Both the position numbers and the translations under genes were made by a program. This document shows positions 17,785-26,884 of a DNA stretch of 64,000 nt, one piece after another. Source of the stretch: Chitinophaga sp. 180180018-3 (GTDB lineage: Bacteria > Bacteroidota > Bacteroidia > Chitinophagales > Chitinophagaceae); NCBI RefSeq assembly GCF_037893185.1, contig NZ_CP140772.1, positions 2,790,001-2,854,000 on the forward strand, read 5' to 3'. The number at the start of each line of letters is the position of its first letter. Within the stretch, counting starts at the first letter, position 1. The notes below the pieces were generated by a model that searched no databases, had not been told where the DNA came from, and saw only the letters and a list, made by a program, of their open reading frames with translations.

Positions 17785-18447
17785 TTACATTTTTATGGCT
17801 CTGATCATTTCCCGTTTTCCTGGTGCTCCTGGCAGACTTTCAACGGTAAAACCAATACTTTTCAGGTCGCGTTTTATCTGTCCCTTTGCAGAATAGGTTA
17901 CCAGTACCGCGCTGGTTTGCATGAAGCCGTATAGTTTTTCAAATATTGCCCGGGTCCAGAGGTGTGGTTGGGCGGCGGGGGAGAAGGCATCGTAATAAAC
18001 AAGGTTGAAAGTGGCGTTGGTATTGAAATCCCGGACGTCGGTCTGGTGCCTGGTAAATGAGAAACCCGGATTGATCCGGAATGCAGTGGCATTGTCCGAC
18101 GTATGTAAAAGGCGGAAGGCGGGCGTTAGTTCCGGAGCGCCGATGTACTGCGGATACTGTAGCGCCAGTGCCATGCCGGCTGCCAGCGGGTATAATTCCA
18201 GCGCAATATATTGTAGGGAAAGATCATGCTGCAGACCGTATTGCAAGGAGAGCAGGGCATTGAGACCTGTGCCCAGTCCTACTTCCAGTACCACGATTTG
18301 CTTCCTTAATTTAGCGGCAAAATCGAGCCCTGATTGGATGAAAACATGGCGGGATTCTGTGACAGCGCCTTTGGCGGAGTGATAGTGTTCTCCGATGGCT
18401 TCGTTGAATATGGTATAAGATCCGTCGGCTGTAAGGATACGTTGCAT
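17785..18447 (-). CDS. mnmD: tRNA 5-methylaminomethyl-2-thiouridine methyltransferase MnmD
   Basis: The protein carries the SAM-binding motif VLEVGLGTGLNALL and the NLVYYDAFSPAAQPHLW block, the signature of the MnmC N-terminal domain family that acts alone as MnmD in many bacteria. It methylates the aminomethyl group at position 5 of the wobble uridine (U34) in certain tRNAs. I chose the ATG at 18447 because homologs begin directly with an MxxIxxTxDGS-like strand, seen here as MQRILTADGSYT. The frame also allows a GTG start at 18537, which would add 30 poorly conserved residues. It is a lone gene in a region of secreted enzymes. Confidence 0.85.
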   Translation of the reverse strand: MQRILTADGSYTIFNEAIGEHYHSAKGAVTESRHVFIQSGLDFAAKLRKQIVVLEVGLGTGLNALLSLQYGLQHDLSLQYIALELYPLAAGMALALQYPQYIGAPELTPAFRLLHTSDNATAFRINPGFSFTRHQTDVRDFNTNATFNLVYYDAFSPAAQPHLWTRAIFEKLYGFMQTSAVLVTYSAKGQIKRDLKSIGFTVESLPGAPGKREMIRAIKM

Positions 18448-18932
18448 GGATAATTTTTTATCGGCTGCCGGCTTCGAATTTAAATATAAATCAGCAACGG
18501 GAGATCGGGAAAAGGTGTTTTTCTGCGGCTGTGTCACATCAATAAAACACTACAATTGGTCAAGTTAGCTGTGGCCCGGGAGAGGAGGGGTGCGGATCTT
18601 TACACCGATTTTTAAACGTCGCTGATCCGGTATGTTATTTTTCGTATAACCGTTGGCGTAACAACCGTTGCATAAAATTCCACCGTGGCCGGGGCTGTCT
18701 GCAGTCCCGGTTTTTTTATGTGTGGTATACGATGTGGCTGCGGCCGGCAGCTGGGAATACCACGTATTATTTGTAAATTGGGAACGACTGTTCTGGTCAG
18801 ATGGAAAGTCGTAGCCTGTGTGTTGCACCATACAATTGCAGCCTGTGATACAGTGTGAATGCGCAACTTGTCATTGATACCAGAGAAGAGACCAGGTGTT
18901 CGTTGGAGTTTAGTCAACTATTCCCTACAAAT
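18448..18932. other. Intergenic region with an orphan plus-strand terminator
   Basis: Between the divergent mnmD and membrane-protein genes there is no convincing coding frame. The gap contains a strong plus-strand terminator at 18689-18717 and, about 45 nt before it, a near-consensus promoter (ttta at 18611-18614, 21-bp spacer, tatttttc at 18636-18643). This could be a small RNA gene. Confidence 0.45.
18689..18717 (+). terminator. Strong orphan Rho-independent terminator
   Basis: A 9-bp stem (18689-18697 with 18702-18710, one G-U) with a 4-nt loop runs directly into seven T. No plus-strand gene is annotated upstream of it, since mnmD runs the other way. Confidence 0.75.
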
Positions 18933-19352
18933 ATGTCAAAAAAAATCTTGCTCAGGATTGCCGCTATCGTTGTTTTCATTCATTTGCTCGGACATACGAT
19001 CGGGCATCTCGTTTGGGATAAGCCGAAGGACCCTAAAATGAATGAAGTAGTGATGGCCATGAAAGGCTACAGTGCTAATTTTATGGGCGCAGTGAGGAGT
19101 ATGGCTGACTATTACAATGGCTACAGTGTCATTATGTTTGGTGTATATGTGATGACGATCGTGATATTGTGGATACTTTCCGGTGCACCCCGGGAGTATG
19201 AAAAACTTGTTAACCGGTTGGTGTTGCCCATTGGCGTGGTTTACATGTTCTTTGCAGGTACTGAATTCATTTTCTTTTTCCCGTTTGCGGCTACCATTAG
19301 TTGCCTTGCCGGATTGTTGATGTTGCTGTCGGTCAGAGCGGCTGTAAAGTGA
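18933..19352 (+). CDS. Four-helix integral membrane protein of unknown function
   Basis: I placed the start at 18933 (MSKKILLRIAAIVVF), because the longer frame upstream codes for no plausible N-terminus. The 139-residue protein has four hydrophobic helices (about 6-26, 56-78, 90-110, 115-135). A conserved-looking HLLGHTIGHLVW motif with two His in the first helix could bind a cofactor or metal. Similar small membrane proteins occur in Bacteroidota and Leptospira with no assigned function. It is convergent with the GH30 gene. Confidence 0.65.
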   Translation: MSKKILLRIAAIVVFIHLLGHTIGHLVWDKPKDPKMNEVVMAMKGYSANFMGAVRSMADYYNGYSVIMFGVYVMTIVILWILSGAPREYEKLVNRLVLPIGVVYMFFAGTEFIFFFPFAATISCLAGLLMLLSVRAAVK

Positions 19353-19374
19353 CCATATAGCAAGGGGCTCATCA

Positions 19375-19400
19375 TATTCCCCCGCCGGGGCAGGGGAATA
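19375..19400. terminator. Stem-loop between convergent genes
   Basis: A perfect 8-bp inverted repeat (19375-19382 and 19393-19400) with a 10-nt GC-rich centre lies 22 nt after one stop codon and 20 nt before the other. It lacks a T run, so it may work as a weak bidirectional end. Confidence 0.45.
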
Positions 19401-19420
19401 CTTCGGCTTTCAGTTACCTT

Positions 19421-20935
19421 TTATTGTTTGTTGCCGGTGTAGGTAACTACGCTCACCGGGGGGATTACCACTTCTACAGTATTATTCTGTGTTACAGTAC
19501 CGGGTGTGCCGGCGCTCCAGTGGCTTGCAGTGCTGCTGGTTGTTTGCCAGGCATTTACGCCGGTGGTAGCAAAACCTGTCAGCTGGAGGCTGCATTTTAC
19601 GGTATCGGCTCCTGAATTAATGGCCACCACGCTGAATGCGCCGGAAAGAGGATCTTTAAAAGCAGCTACTTTCAGGGAGTTATTATTTTGTACAGCAGCA
19701 TCGAAACGTTGGTAGCCGGGTTTAACATAGCGGGAGAACTGCCCCATTACGTCATATGTTTTTGGAAATTCCAGTGAGCCGTCGGCATTCGTGCAGATCA
19801 GTGCTTCGTTATTCCTGATAGCGAGCATGCCCAGCCAGTATACGTATGCGTTAGCGTTACATTCAGCCAGTAGCTTATACATATTGGTGGCCAGTTTCAG
19901 GCCACCGGTCATGGTATTGTCGTACTGACCGCTATCATCGGAGGCTTCTGTTACCCATACCGGTTTGTTGCCGGTGCTGAAGGTCCAGGGAGTGGGGTTT
20001 TGATTCAGACCTTTGTTGCCGGCGATGATATCGGTTATTTCTACATAGCCATGCCCGGCCAGGATATCTACATTACTTTTATCCATGCCAGACAGGAAGC
20101 TGTTGGCAGTTCCCCAGGCGGCATTTTCGGAGGCAATTATTTTGGTAGATGAAAGACCTGCATTATTCAGGGCAGGGCGGAGATTGTTGGTAATAAATTC
20201 TCCCAGATGGGCGGAAGTCCAGTAGGAGGCATCCCAGGTAGAGAAGATATTTTCCGGTTCATTGGCGGGGGAGATGGCGAAGAAATTGATTCCTTCCGCA
20301 TTGTAGGCTTTGGCGAAGCCAGCCAGGTATTTGGCATAGTCGGTAGAGCAGCAGGTGTAGTTGAGTCCGTTCCACCATTGGGCGTCTATCCGGGGCGATG
20401 TTTTCATATACAGGGGAGGAGTCCACGCGCTGGCGATCATCACTGGCACCTGGTAGCGTTCTTTGATCTTTTTCAGGATCCATACCTGCCCCAGTTGTTC
20501 CTTTTGGTCGTCTGTCAGCTGAGTGTACTGGCTGCTGGCCACATCTACATCCGTGCTTACGCCGGCAGGTTTGATGGTAACGATGCCTGTTGTTTTATCG
20601 AACGGATAGGTGTGTAGTACTTTACCGCGTACTATGTTCAGCTGCAGGTTGTTGATGCCGAAGAGATAGTCCATAATGGAGTCTCTTTTAGCGGATTCGA
20701 AGAACGGGGTAATACGGCCGCCAAATGCCCCGAAACCGTCTATACGCTGGTAGGTCTTGGTCCAGTCCAGCGTTACTACGGTATTGACCGTAGACGCAAG
20801 TGCCGCCGTGGCTTTTGCGTTGAGCGACTGATTGTTCAGTTTTTGCAGGTCGGGTTGGAAGTTTTTCTGGCAGCTGGTATGCAGCAGTGCAGCTGTTGCA
20901 AGCAGGCCAATGGGTTTAAGCGTTTTGATTTTCAT
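19421..20935 (-). CDS. GH30-family endo-glycosidase lipoprotein (xylanase/glucuronoxylanase-like)
   Basis: The 504-residue protein has a lipobox (LHTSC, Cys 22). The GH30 (beta/alpha)8 barrel starts around 58 with TYQRIDGFGAFGGR and contains acid/base Glu226 in SPANEPE and nucleophile Glu330 in WVTEASDD. A side beta-domain at the C-terminus (about 400-503) is usual for the family. Members cleave beta-1,4-xylan with glucuronosyl branches, beta-1,6-glucan or beta-1,6-galactan; the subfamily cannot be fixed by eye. It is a lone gene with a long upstream gap. Confidence 0.85.
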   Translation of the reverse strand: MKIKTLKPIGLLATAALLHTSCQKNFQPDLQKLNNQSLNAKATAALASTVNTVVTLDWTKTYQRIDGFGAFGGRITPFFESAKRDSIMDYLFGINNLQLNIVRGKVLHTYPFDKTTGIVTIKPAGVSTDVDVASSQYTQLTDDQKEQLGQVWILKKIKERYQVPVMIASAWTPPLYMKTSPRIDAQWWNGLNYTCCSTDYAKYLAGFAKAYNAEGINFFAISPANEPENIFSTWDASYWTSAHLGEFITNNLRPALNNAGLSSTKIIASENAAWGTANSFLSGMDKSNVDILAGHGYVEITDIIAGNKGLNQNPTPWTFSTGNKPVWVTEASDDSGQYDNTMTGGLKLATNMYKLLAECNANAYVYWLGMLAIRNNEALICTNADGSLEFPKTYDVMGQFSRYVKPGYQRFDAAVQNNNSLKVAAFKDPLSGAFSVVAINSGADTVKCSLQLTGFATTGVNAWQTTSSTASHWSAGTPGTVTQNNTVEVVIPPVSVVTYTGNKQ

Positions 20936-21670
20936 TGTCTCGGATTTAGTAAATGATGAAATAAGCAGTGACTATCATTTTGTTTATAGGTATTCACAGG
21001 TTACTACAAGCTTGCAAAGCCCTGGGCGTTGCAAGGGGCTGGGTGTACTTCACAGGATTATATTGTACAGATCTGCTTTTGGGCAAATTCGCTATGGGCG
21101 CTCATCACTTGCTGTACAAACCAGGTAACAAACAACTGGCGTATCAAAGGTTCACTGTTACAGCTGGTAATAAATAGTGGGGACGGACGACGATTATTCC
21201 CAAAAAAAGGTAAAATATTTTTCAGGATTTTGGGGAGACGGGAGGGAGGGGTAATAAGGTAGTGTGCGGAATCCTCTATATAGTATCGGGTCAGGTTGAA
21301 TTCCTGGGGAATATAGAAACAGTTCTCCTGGTATGGATGAAGAACAATCGCTTACATCCATACAAGCCAGTGCGGCAGCATGAAGGCGTGATAGGAGAAA
21401 GCAGGAGGATTAATGGGAGAATGATGCAGGTAAGGTGGAGTTGATCTGAAGATGGATGGATGATGTGGTGGATGATAGTTTTACTTGGGTATAATAGTGC
21501 AGGGCAAAAATGCAGTGAGGTATCGGGTATTTCTAAGCAACAATCAGGCATATACCTGTAAAAAAGGCCGGTATTCATACATCCGGACATAGGTATCCAT
21601 GAACCAATTGCCTGGAAATAATATAAGAACAGCTGATAACAATCTCCGGTCAGGAAAAAGCTATACCTGT
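20936..21670. other. 735-bp intergenic region with no recognised gene
   Basis: It separates the GH30 start from the stop of the next minus-strand gene. Short open frames on the plus strand have poor composition. The middle part (about 21380-21480) is purine-rich with repeated gatggatg-type words. I see no terminator, RNA gene or consensus promoter. Confidence 0.4.
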
Positions 21671-22435
21671 TCATTCCCGTTGTAAGGCTAATGAAGGGTA
21701 GCCAATAGCAGAACCCTTAAGTAGCAGCACGTCCTGGTACAATGGCCACCGTTTCGATAGTGGCTTGCTGTGTTTTTTACCGGCTTGTAGGACTGGAGAT
21801 GCAGCTGTAGTTACAGCGATCACCTCTGCAGTCATGTATTTGTTGTTGTCGGTAACCAGGCTCCCCTGGAAAGCGCGTACCTGTAATACGACGATCCCTG
21901 TTCCTTTTCCCGGAACGGTCATGTTCAGTTCCATGCCTTCGAACGGTTTACTGAGGTCAATCATCTTTGTGATGGAGACTGCGGGGGTAACCCGCCGGTG
22001 GGCAAAATGAGCCCGCACAGTGATGGCTTTTATCTCAAAATGGGTGAATCCGGACAATCGTGATAATTCCTGTGCAGGAATCCGCAGTATGCCATCGGGT
22101 GTGAATATGGGGGAGTGAGAGAAAAATTTTTCCAGGCCGGTGTGCCGGTTGAACCGGTATCCTTTTATGCCCTGTACGCCGGATTGTATCAGCACTTTGT
22201 TCAGCCGGTTTACGAAAGCGTCGTCGCAACGAAGATCCAGGTGGGGGGCGAATGCTTTACGTATGAGGCTACCTTTACGGCTGGCAATACCAAAATTGCG
22301 GGCAGCCTGCCGGGTGGCTGTTGTTTGTTTTACCCGGGCAGGCATACTACGCAGGAAGTGAACTCCATTGCGTTCGTAGCCAATTACGTTATCCAGTTTG
22401 CCGGTAAAGAGGAATGGGCCTGTTTGTGTTGCCAT
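21671..22435 (-). CDS. Conserved hypothetical protein, basic, no signal peptide
   Basis: The 254-residue protein begins GKLDNVIGYERNGVHFLRSMP and continues with RVKQTTATRQAARNFG. This N-terminal pattern (short Gly-rich turn, then a basic helix) resembles DUF6266-type proteins of Bacteroidota, which are lone genes of unknown function. The second half is beta-rich. It is basic and predicted cytoplasmic. I cannot assign a role, and the family link is tentative. Confidence 0.55.
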   Translation of the reverse strand: MATQTGPFLFTGKLDNVIGYERNGVHFLRSMPARVKQTTATRQAARNFGIASRKGSLIRKAFAPHLDLRCDDAFVNRLNKVLIQSGVQGIKGYRFNRHTGLEKFFSHSPIFTPDGILRIPAQELSRLSGFTHFEIKAITVRAHFAHRRVTPAVSITKMIDLSKPFEGMELNMTVPGKGTGIVVLQVRAFQGSLVTDNNKYMTAEVIAVTTAASPVLQAGKKHSKPLSKRWPLYQDVLLLKGSAIGYPSLALQRE

Positions 22436-22645
22436 GTTACTTACGTTTTTCTTAAAGTTATGCCAACCGGGGGATCAGCTCCCGAGACTTCTTTAGCAAT
22501 TATCAAATGTGTCTGGCCTGGGTGTTAGCGTATATTCAACGGGAGGTACCCCGGAAGAGGGAATCGTTCAGTACTGCTTACACGGGTATTAGAAGGTTTC
22601 GAAAAGTAGGATGGCAGACTAGCAACCGGGCTTTGGTTCTCCAGT

Positions 22646-24916
22646 TTACCCGGCTGCTTTTAATACCACACTTCCCCCGGGTTTGCAGTCGAACGTGGCA
22701 AACATAGCGTTCTTATCTTTCAATACAACATGGTCAGCAGCAGCAATAACCCACTTCTCAAACGGCAACCGGAGCTTCAACGTACCGCCTTTTTCCGCCA
22801 CAATCCTCACTTCCTGTATATCTCCTTTCTCTTTCTTCGCACTTACAAGAAATGCCCCTTCTGCACGCAGGTTGGTGAACGATACGTCTTTCCATTTCTC
22901 CGGCAACGCCGGCATAATATCTACGAACCCTGCATAGCTCTGTAAAAGCATTTCCTGCAATCCGGCTGCGAAAGCAAAGTTTCCCTCCAGTGTAAATGGC
23001 CGGTACGTGAACTTTGAATATCCCGATTTAGTCTGATCCCCATTCAAATGAAAACTGTTAGGCGAACAGAATGCGGTGGCAAATATTTCAAGGGCCTTTG
23101 CCGCACCATTGCCATCTTTAGCCCGCGCCTTTAATGCGCTCAGCCAGGAATAGGAATAGCCACACCAGTAATCCGGGCCGAGACTGTCGAGCTGATGAAG
23201 CGAACGACGGATGATCTCCTGTGAAGCAGGGCCATCTTCCCATTTAATAAGTCCCAGCGGATAAATCGACATCAGGTGCGAGAAGTGCCGGTGCGAGGCC
23301 GTGAAAGCCTGTGTGGGGGCTACCATGAGCTCATTGTTTCCAGAAAGCGACAATGCCGGAAATTCCCTGCCGGTAGCATCCCATCTTTCCTGATCTGTGT
23401 GCAGGCCCAGTTCGCCGGCCATCTCCGACGCAGTCTTGAATACATATTTTATCAGCGACAGATCGAAATTGGTAGTCTGCAAAAACCAGGCGTGGATACT
23501 GTTGTCATTTATCTCCGGACTGGAACTGATAGGCAGTTTGCGTATGCCATTGGCGTCTTTTTGTGTAATGGCTTCCAGGAATAGGGCTACACTTTTTACC
23601 CAGGGATAAGCCTTTTCCTGCAGGAATTTTTTATCCATGCTGTAACGCCACTGCCAATAGTAATGCTGGGATAACCAGGAAGATATGGATGGGGAACAGG
23701 AGTATTGTATCCACCCGCCCATCTCAGTGCCATCCAGTGTGGTAACACCGGGCACCGCAAGCCCGTCTTTACCGAAATAAAGACGTGTATAACGCAGGTA
23801 GCTGGCCTTGTTGCCTTCCAGGTGATCGATGTACGACATGGCCTCTTCCAGGTGATTGGCGCTGTACGACGGCCAGTAGCTCAGTTGTGTGTTCAGATCG
23901 TGATGGTAGTCGCCTTTCCAGGGTGGAAGCCGGCCATTGTCGGCCGTCCACACAGACTGTAATGAAATAGGCGGAGCACCCCTGCGGGATGCGCTGCCAA
24001 ATTTATATTGCTCCAGGTACCATTGCTTCTCTATAACGGTATCGGGTACACGAATAGCTGACTTGCTCCAGAAAGATTTCCACCAGTTACTGTGAGTGCT
24101 GAAATCGGCTGCATAGCCCAGACGCGATGCCTGCGCGATGGCCTTGCCTGCTGCTGCCTGTTGATTACCGGAAGAAATGCTCCATACACCTTCTACCGCA
24201 TCGCCTGTTTTTTTCCAGCTGACATCGATCGTATATTCAAATCCATCCCATCCTTTCTGATGATAAACGATGCTATTGCCCGTATGTGTGAGCGTACCCT
24301 TTGGATATCCCAATCTTGCTACATCATCACCATTTACGGAACCACCTTCCTTATCCGCTTTAGCCGCATACCGCGGCATGATCATCTCCGGAGAAAAATC
24401 GCCGCTGAGATGCGTTATCCGGAACCAGCCCACCGGTTTGGTGGCATGAACAAATGTTTGCAGTATGGTACCGTTGCTCCATTTTACTTCGCATAAAGCA
24501 TTGTTCAGGTATAGATGAGCAGCTACTGCTGTACCCCAGCTACGGGAGTCTATTTCCAGTGCACCTGCCGGTATCTTCGAGGGCGCCGCCTGTGCTTCAT
24601 ATGGTTCATCGAAATATTGCTGCACGATGTTGTAATCGTTTTTCAGCACCTGTTCGTATACCCATTGATAGCTGAATTCCTTGCGATGAAGCCCTTTCAT
24701 AGGACGCTGATCCCACAGATCGGCCCTGTCGAGCGAGAAGTGGAGCTTCCCGTCTTTTTGCCACACCAATGCACCAATAGTGGCATTTCCCAGCGGAATG
24801 CCTTCATCCCAGCGTCCCGGCAGTTTGGAAAAATCGAGGTCGTGCCGGTGCAGGGGCTGTGCCGATAACCGGTAGATACAGCAGAACAGGCAAAAAATGG
24901 CCAGTATTTTTTTCAT
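22646..24916 (-). CDS. GH95-type (alpha/alpha)6 glycosidase, probable alpha-fucosidase or galactosidase
   Basis: The 756-residue protein has a signal peptide (about 1-19). Blocks typical of GH95 are visible in order: the N-terminal beta-domain with PLGNATIGALVWQ and DRADLWDQRP; the catalytic barrel with DYHHDLNTQLSYWPSY, QEKAYPWVKSVALF and SHRHFSHLMSIYP; and the C-terminal part with EGNFAFAAGLQEML and IMPALPEKW. GH95 enzymes are inverting 1,2-alpha-L-fucosidases or alpha-L-galactosidases. The NIN-to-DLN change in the first barrel motif and the low overall match leave room for a related clan GH-L family. It precedes the AraC regulator's 3' end, transcribed on the same strand. Confidence 0.7.
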   Translation of the reverse strand: MKKILAIFCLFCCIYRLSAQPLHRHDLDFSKLPGRWDEGIPLGNATIGALVWQKDGKLHFSLDRADLWDQRPMKGLHRKEFSYQWVYEQVLKNDYNIVQQYFDEPYEAQAAPSKIPAGALEIDSRSWGTAVAAHLYLNNALCEVKWSNGTILQTFVHATKPVGWFRITHLSGDFSPEMIMPRYAAKADKEGGSVNGDDVARLGYPKGTLTHTGNSIVYHQKGWDGFEYTIDVSWKKTGDAVEGVWSISSGNQQAAAGKAIAQASRLGYAADFSTHSNWWKSFWSKSAIRVPDTVIEKQWYLEQYKFGSASRRGAPPISLQSVWTADNGRLPPWKGDYHHDLNTQLSYWPSYSANHLEEAMSYIDHLEGNKASYLRYTRLYFGKDGLAVPGVTTLDGTEMGGWIQYSCSPSISSWLSQHYYWQWRYSMDKKFLQEKAYPWVKSVALFLEAITQKDANGIRKLPISSSPEINDNSIHAWFLQTTNFDLSLIKYVFKTASEMAGELGLHTDQERWDATGREFPALSLSGNNELMVAPTQAFTASHRHFSHLMSIYPLGLIKWEDGPASQEIIRRSLHQLDSLGPDYWCGYSYSWLSALKARAKDGNGAAKALEIFATAFCSPNSFHLNGDQTKSGYSKFTYRPFTLEGNFAFAAGLQEMLLQSYAGFVDIMPALPEKWKDVSFTNLRAEGAFLVSAKKEKGDIQEVRIVAEKGGTLKLRLPFEKWVIAAADHVVLKDKNAMFATFDCKPGGSVVLKAAG

Positions 24917-25029
24917 TGAACAATTCTTTTAGATGGTGTTAGCAGCCGTGTGAAGATAAATATAGGGAACAAACGCCGGCCGTACTAATGCTGCTTTATC
25001 CATTTATGCGGCAATTTTTGCCGAAAGGG

Positions 25030-25920
25030 TCATCTAAGTTCCCGGGGCAAGATGCCGAACTTTCTTTTAAACGCCGCTGAAAAATGATGCGGATGCTTAT
25101 ATCCGGCCAGTTCTGCTACTTCATTCACCGGCATCTTTTGATCCTGCAGCAGCTGTTTAGCCTGTTGCAGGCGTATATCGCTCACATAGCCGAAAACGGT
25201 ATGACTAAAGAGTGCTTTGAAACCTGATTTGAGTTTCGTTTGATTGATACCCGCCATCCGCGCCAGTGAACTGATGGAGCAAACTTCTCCGTAATACTGA
25301 TCGATATAAGATTTTACTGCGTGCAGGCGCTCAGTATCGGCCGGCGTAAGGCGCAGCGGCCTGCCCGGAAGATCGAGCTGCTGTACTTGTTGCAGGAATA
25401 GTTCCACCGACTTTGCCTCGAGGTACAATCCTTTGAGATGGCCTGTATACGGTGCATGTTTTATTTCATGAATGATGCGTTCCATGGCAGCCACCATCGG
25501 TGCTTTAAACGTAAAGGTAGGAACAGCTTCGGATGGCTTTTCCCTGAAAGTATTCATAAAAGGGCTTTCCGGCGTAAACAGCTGTTCAAAAAAATCTTCC
25601 GATATACCCAGTTCAAAAAAAGATCTTTTATGTTTTCCGGTAGCAGTTACCTGCAGATCATAAGGCGCCTGCTCTCTGTAAACGATAAATTGTTTTTCGC
25701 TCAATGGCTGTCCACTGGCGGGTTCCTGCAGCCGGAAGTGGGAGATGATCATAGGCCGTTCGGGCCGGAAAGTCATGGTTCTTCCGACAGGATTGATATA
25801 GGACGCCCATTTGAGATCGATCTGGTGAAAGCTTGTTTTTTGCATTTCGATCTCGTATCCCGACTGATCCCTGTTGACCAGTTTTTGTTCCCGTAGGGAA
25901 GAATGGTCTGGTTGGCGCAT
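25030..25920 (-). CDS. AraC-family transcriptional regulator
   Basis: The 296-residue protein has a C-terminal double-HTH domain (about 195-296): SSLARMAGINQTKLKSGFKA for the first helix-turn-helix and VNEVAELAGYKHPHHFSAAF for the second, ending with the usual GILPREL. The N-terminal 190 residues are a sensor region without a clear cupin motif. It is transcribed divergently from the NmrA-like gene, with 88 bp between the start codons. That gap holds two direct repeats 21 bp apart, which fit AraC half-sites. It probably controls the NmrA-like gene and itself. Confidence 0.88.
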   Translation of the reverse strand: MRQPDHSSLREQKLVNRDQSGYEIEMQKTSFHQIDLKWASYINPVGRTMTFRPERPMIISHFRLQEPASGQPLSEKQFIVYREQAPYDLQVTATGKHKRSFFELGISEDFFEQLFTPESPFMNTFREKPSEAVPTFTFKAPMVAAMERIIHEIKHAPYTGHLKGLYLEAKSVELFLQQVQQLDLPGRPLRLTPADTERLHAVKSYIDQYYGEVCSISSLARMAGINQTKLKSGFKALFSHTVFGYVSDIRLQQAKQLLQDQKMPVNEVAELAGYKHPHHFSAAFKRKFGILPRELR

Positions 25921-25930
25921 ATAATAACCT

Positions 25931-25961
25931 TTTGCGTTGATTAAACGTCGTTTTACGTTGA
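25931..25961. promoter_or_regulatory. Direct repeat, candidate AraC operator half-sites
   Basis: The words tttgcgttga (25931-25940) and tttacgttga (25952-25961) differ at one base and are offset by exactly 21 bp, two helical turns. The second ends 9 bp before the NmrA-like gene's -7 element. Confidence 0.55.
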
Positions 25962-25970
25962 CAGTTCCGG

Positions 25971-25978
25971 TATGTTTG
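25971..25978 (+). promoter_or_regulatory. -7 element (TATGTTTG) for the NmrA-like gene
   Basis: It matches TAnnTTTG. No good -33 TTG is found at 19-21 bp, as expected for an activator-dependent promoter. It supports a start codon at 26009 or 26015 rather than upstream. Confidence 0.5.
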
Positions 25979-25996
25979 CCGGTAGCTTTGTGGCTA

Positions 25997-26004
25997 CAAA
26001 ATTA
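25997..26004 (-). promoter_or_regulatory. -7 element (TAATTTTG, minus strand) for the AraC gene
   Basis: Minus-strand match to TAnnTTTG with a TTG at 26027-26029 (spacer 22). The leader of the araC-type mRNA would then cover the putative half-sites, which would allow autoregulation. Confidence 0.4.
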
Positions 26005-26008
26005 CAGT

Positions 26009-26884
26009 ATGTATATGAAACAAAAACAACCGGTCACCGTATTTGGTGCCACAGGCAGGGTAGGCAGTGAGCTGCTGTTGCTTTTAACCAGCGCCGGAGT
26101 GCCTGTTAATGCCGTTTCCAGGAGTAAAAGAAATGTTACAGATCATCCGTTGGTGAAGTGGGTACAGGCAGATATGAATAACAAATCAGGTTTGTATGAA
26201 GCATTGGAAGATGCCAGCGCCGTATTTCTTTCTTCCGCTGCATATGAAGGTATGGTGGATGCACAATGCCATGTGATAGATGTAGCAGTGGAGCAGGGTG
26301 TAACGCAGATCGCGAAGTTATCGTCGGCCATGGCTGATGCAGCCTCTCCACTGTTCATACCCCGCGCTCATGGCCAGATAGAAGAGCATCTTAAGCAACG
26401 CAGTGCGGCAGGCATATTGTTGCGCCCAACCGGCTTTATGCAAAATTGGCTGAATAACTTTGCGCCAACTTCAAAGGCGCAGCGTAAAATCTATGAAGCA
26501 ACGGGAGATGGAAAGCGGGCGCATATTGATTTGCGCGATATTGCTGAGGTAGCGTTCCGTGTGTTGACTGATCCCGGGAAGTATGCCTGTCATGCATTCC
26601 GTTTGTCAGGCGGGCAGGCGCTCAACGCGCAGGAGCTGGCGGGCATTATCAGTCGTGTTATCGGTGAAACGGTAACGTATATACCGGTAAGCGGCGAAGC
26701 AGCAGCGGAGCAAATGAAACAAAAAGGATTACCGCAATGGACAGTGGAAACATTCCTGGCGTATGCCGAAGAACAGCGTACGCACCAGGCCGGCTGGATC
26801 AGCGATGATGTACCGGATATACTTGGAAGGCCTGCCAGAACTGCGGAAGCGTTCATCACGGAATTCGCAGCTGCGTTCAGGTGA
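26009..26884 (+). CDS. NmrA-like NAD(P)-binding SDR protein
   Basis: The N-terminal Rossmann motif TVFGATGRVGSELL (atypical-SDR GxxGxxG) identifies an NmrA/HSCARG-type NAD(P)-binding protein. Downstream FLSSAAYEGM, KLSSAMADA and LRPTGFMQNWLNNF are also usual for the family. I chose ATG 26009 (or 26015, two codons later) because a -7 element lies at 25971 and the upstream extension has a non-Rossmann composition. Members act as redox sensors or as small-molecule reductases such as quinone or azo reductases. It is paired with the divergent AraC regulator, which suggests inducible detoxification, by inference. Confidence 0.82.
   Translation: MYMKQKQPVTVFGATGRVGSELLLLLTSAGVPVNAVSRSKRNVTDHPLVKWVQADMNNKSGLYEALEDASAVFLSSAAYEGMVDAQCHVIDVAVEQGVTQIAKLSSAMADAASPLFIPRAHGQIEEHLKQRSAAGILLRPTGFMQNWLNNFAPTSKAQRKIYEATGDGKRAHIDLRDIAEVAFRVLTDPGKYACHAFRLSGGQALNAQELAGIISRVIGETVTYIPVSGEAAAEQMKQKGLPQWTVETFLAYAEEQRTHQAGWISDDVPDILGRPARTAEAFITEFAAAFR

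Noticed and set aside
18612..18917. A 101-codon minus-strand frame between mnmD and the membrane protein gene
   Set aside because: Its composition is unlike a protein and it runs through the orphan terminator hairpin.
20936..21670. Possible gene or RNA in the 735-bp gap
   Set aside because: No frame with good composition, no hairpin with T run, and no promoter match were found.
22436..22645. Possible regulatory RNA between the DUF6266-like and GH95 genes
   Set aside because: No stem-loop with T run or covarying structure could be seen in about 210 bp.
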